Shown here one piece after another: positions 4,461 through 6,789 of a stretch of 6,789 bases of DNA. The notes beneath the pieces were generated by a model. That model was given only the letters and a program-made list of their open reading frames with translations. It was not told the DNA's origin and did no database searches. How positions within the stretch are numbered: the first letter of the stretch is position 1; every line of letters begins with the position of its first letter. Location of the stretch: positions 1 through 6,789 of the forward strand of contig DMBA01000393.1 of NCBI GenBank assembly GCA_003446315.1, given 5' to 3'. Source of the stretch: Ruminococcus sp. (GTDB lineage Bacteria > Bacillota > Clostridia > Oscillospirales > Ruminococcaceae). The position numbers were made by a program, and so were the translations under genes.

Positions 4461-6789
4461 AGCCGGAGGAGTTGCTTGAAAGCCTGAATCAGATTGCGCC
4501 GGAATATATTGAAGAAGCAAGACCCCAGATGAAACGGCGGAAAGGATCCCGCAGCGGCAGCCCTTCTGAGCAGATTTGGAGTGGTGATGCGGATGCGCCG
4601 GAGCAGCTTCGTGCATCCAAACGGGAGATCACGCTGCATAAGCAATCCATTGTGCAGCGCTTTGCGACCGGTGTGGTTGCGGCAGCAGCCTGTGCGGTGT
4701 TCATCGGCGGCGGAATCTTTATCGCCAAGCAGTCCCGTCTTTCGGAAACGATGCCCGGTTCTTCTTCGGGTATGGAGAGCACGGTCGAATCGCCGAAGGG
4801 AATCTCCAATATGCTCGGCGGGCAGGGGGAACTGGTGCCGGTTCATGTGAACAGCATCTGCAACAGAACCATTCTGCGGGATGATACCCGTTATTACAAT
4901 GCGCCCGGTGCATGGAGTATCAGCGGCGATGATAATGTCATTACGCATATTACCGGTTTGTGGACGCTTTCGCAGTCCAGAGATCTCATTTCGGACGGGG
5001 AACGGATCTACGTTTCATCGGACAATCAGCTCAATGTGGTGGATAGTTACGGCAATGAAACGCCGTTCCTGCATATTTCTGAGATCTGCAACAGCAGTAC
5101 AGAGGAGATCGGCGCACCGGATCCGGGCAGCGTATATCTGGACGGCATCTGGCATATCTGGAATGATGCGGATGCAGACGGATATGTGATTTCCGGTCAC
5201 GGGGCGTTTGCAGATGATCCGGATGCGGATGTGTTCACATTCCTTCAGACGGCTGTGGTCGAAAAGGCGACCGGAAATGCATCTTTTCAGTTTATTGATA
5301 TGGGGGCGGATTATCAGTTTAATCTGATGCCGGCTCCGGAACAGCGCGGATTTTATTATCTTGCAAATGATGATCTTTATTTTGCACCGGTATCGGCAGA
5401 AAATGAGCAGAAAGACGCGGTTTTGCAGATCAGCTATCTCGCAAACCCGGTGAATACCTATATGATGCAGAACCGGTGGTATATTCAGGATGAGATGCTG
5501 TATTTTGAGTGCTATAACCGCGATACCAATACGCAGCAATATTGCAAACATCCGCTGACAGAGCAGGGGCTGCTCGAAAAACGCACTTATGACAGGAATT
5601 TTGACGGCTTTTCGGAAGATGCACTTGCTGCCAATCAAGCGCTTGTGCCCATCCTTGAAAGCAGCATGTTTGCTGCATATTATTGCTTTGACGGTGTGCT
5701 TTATTCCGTTCAGGGCACCAGCGATCAGATCATGCGCAGCGATCTGGAATATCAGAATCCGGAGCTGATCTATTCGATCAGGGATCTCGCTGCCGGTATG
5801 CCGGATCTGTTCTGCACCGGCAATGAATTGTGCTTCTGGCAGAATGACGGGGCGAATATGCATATTGTGCAGATCTCCCTTGCCGATCTCTCTGTGCGTG
5901 ATCTCTACGGAGTCAATGCGGATCTGACAGAGCCGATAGATGCATCGGAGCTTTATGATGATCCGGAAGGATATAATCTGCTCGGCGGTGACGGCGTTGT
6001 GTATCCGCACAGCTACCGGAATGACGGTACTGCGGTTTTCATCGAAGACAATGATATGCGGTATCAGCTTGAATGGTCTGCCGGTATGAACGGCGGCAGC
6101 AGACATATTGCAGATTGCCGGTGCGCGGTCAAACCGAACGGCGAATATATGCCGCTTTGTCAGAATCCGGATTGCGCTCATACAGACGCATCCTGTGCGC
6201 TGTATCGGATGCAGCAGCGTGCAGTGTTCACCGACGGGATCCATGTTTACAGCAGTACACCGGAAGACGGTGTGCTCAGCAGAATGACCGACAGCCAAAC
6301 CGGTGAACCGGTCTGTGATTTCACCTGCATGGATATCTTCCAAAACTGCGAACGGATCACCGTGCAGGAGCTGTATCCGTTTGACAACGATCTGCTTCTG
6401 GTTGTCGGATATTATCTGCCGGAAGACCTTACCGCAGAGGATGTGCAGACACCGGCACGCCGGAAACTGCTGCGCCTGAATGAGAACGGCGAGGCGAGTC
6501 AGGCAATTGACCTTGCACAGGATGAACGTGTGGCGGTCAATTCTGAGGAAGGTGTTGCGTATACCTACACAAACGATGAGATCACCTTGCAGTTTGATAC
6601 AAAAGGGGAGCAGCGGATCCTTTCCAGACATACATTGACGGAGATTCAATCCATTGCGGTGTTCCGTGACCGGATCATCTATCTGGATATTTCCAATAAG
6701 ATCGTTTTGCTGACAGATCATGATGATCCGAATATGTCTTATGCATATACACTGGATTCTGCAAGCAATGCGGATGAGCTTGTCAGAGC
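4457..6789 (+). CDS. Large single-pass membrane protein, probable anti-sigma factor/sensor with propeller-like outer domain (3' end outside window)
   Basis: The reading frame stays open from 4457 to the window end, giving at least 777 residues. The cytoplasmic N-terminus begins MKPEELLESLNQIAPEYIEEA, which resembles the short segment at the start of many clostridial ECF-linked membrane proteins. A basic, Ser-rich linker follows, then one hydrophobic helix at about residues 71-90 (RFATGVVAAAACAVFIGGG) and a Ser/Gly/Pro-rich stalk (about 92-125). The outer part shows recurring short units with a polar turn before hydrophobic strands (near residues 180, 229, 305, 345, 412, 456, 593, 644 and 738), as in beta-propeller proteins. 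A cluster of C554, C556, C568, C573, H575 and C580 includes C-x4-C-x-H-x4-C. A DADADG stretch (237-242) looks like a calcium loop. I infer that the N-terminus restrains the sigma factor and the outer domain senses a signal; no named anti-sigma family is certain. It might instead be an effector controlled with the sigma factor. Confidence 0.78.
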   Translation, partial: MKPEELLESLNQIAPEYIEEARPQMKRRKGSRSGSPSEQIWSGDADAPEQLRASKREITLHKQSIVQRFATGVVAAAACAVFIGGGIFIAKQSRLSETMPGSSSGMESTVESPKGISNMLGGQGELVPVHVNSICNRTILRDDTRYYNAPGAWSISGDDNVITHITGLWTLSQSRDLISDGERIYVSSDNQLNVVDSYGNETPFLHISEICNSSTEEIGAPDPGSVYLDGIWHIWNDADADGYVISGHGAFADDPDADVFTFLQTAVVEKATGNASFQFIDMGADYQFNLMPAPEQRGFYYLANDDLYFAPVSAENEQKDAVLQISYLANPVNTYMMQNRWYIQDEMLYFECYNRDTNTQQYCKHPLTEQGLLEKRTYDRNFDGFSEDALAANQALVPILESSMFAAYYCFDGVLYSVQGTSDQIMRSDLEYQNPELIYSIRDLAAGMPDLFCTGNELCFWQNDGANMHIVQISLADLSVRDLYGVNADLTEPIDASELYDDPEGYNLLGGDGVVYPHSYRNDGTAVFIEDNDMRYQLEWSAGMNGGSRHIADCRCAVKPNGEYMPLCQNPDCAHTDASCALYRMQQRAVFTDGIHVYSSTPEDGVLSRMTDSQTGEPVCDFTCMDIFQNCERITVQELYPFDNDLLLVVGYYLPEDLTAEDVQTPARRKLLRLNENGEASQAIDLAQDERVAVNSEEGVAYTYTNDEITLQFDTKGEQRILSRHTLTEIQSIAVFRDRIIYLDISNKIVLLTDHDDPNMSYAYTLDSASNADELVR

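Noticed and set aside
4022..4948. Minus-strand open frame of 308 codons
   Set aside because: Antisense to the sigma factor and the start of the membrane protein, both well supported.
5015..6721. Very long open frame on the minus strand (568 codons)
   Set aside because: It lies wholly antisense to the coupled membrane protein gene, which has a perfect ribosome binding site, a transmembrane helix and repeated strand units. The antisense translation has no recognisable domain and is rich in His, Arg, Ile and Cys, as expected of a mirror of biased codons.
1..6789. CRISPR arrays, tRNA or rRNA genes, insertion sequences, phage genes
   Set aside because: I saw no spaced direct repeats, RNA gene landmarks, transposase motifs or terminal inverted repeats in reading both strands.

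Overview
The window reads as chromosomal DNA of an anaerobic, endospore-forming Firmicute of class Clostridia, most likely Oscillospiraceae/Ruminococcus-like. This rests on a full-length SpoIVA, an SPOCS (DUF3794)-LysM coat protein of the SipL type, strong GGAGG ribosome binding sites, fairly high GC in the sporulation genes, and an ECF sigma factor paired with a large membrane protein of a style common in that group. The genus assignment is inference.

Layout. (1) 5-448, plus strand: a small acidic protein I do not recognise, possibly cut by the window edge. It is followed by a long, strand-specific intrinsic terminator (464-509). (2) 528-2006, minus strand: spoIVA, the ATPase that polymerises into the coat basement layer around the forespore. 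(3) 2046-3605, minus strand: a sipL-like gene directly upstream of spoIVA, with 39 bases between them, so the pair looks like one operon. Its product should be the SPOCS/LysM partner that holds SpoIVA to the forespore. (4) 3606-3905: a 300-base divergent control region. It holds a tentative sporulation-type -10 element for the coat operon, a good sigma-A-type promoter (TTTACA-N17-TATGAT) for the rightward operon with two dyads overlapping its -35, and an untranslated leader of about 165 bases. (5) 3906-4460, plus strand: an ECF-type RNA polymerase sigma factor. (6) 4457-6789, plus strand, running off the end of the window: a very large single-pass membrane protein (at least 777 residues). Its start overlaps the sigma factor stop as ATGA and has its own perfect AGGAGG site inside the sigma gene.

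How the genes work together. The left half is a coat-assembly module (anchor plus ATPase). The right half looks like a cell-surface signalling module. A short cytoplasmic N-terminus would hold the sigma factor, one transmembrane helix follows, and a large outer domain made of repeated beta-strand units could be the sensor. That domain carries a Cys/His cluster (C-x4-C-x-H-x4-C). No sequence link between the two modules is visible beyond their shared divergent intergenic region. The membrane protein is the least described item here and the best candidate for new biology; its partner relationship with the sigma factor is inferred from gene order, coupling and topology.
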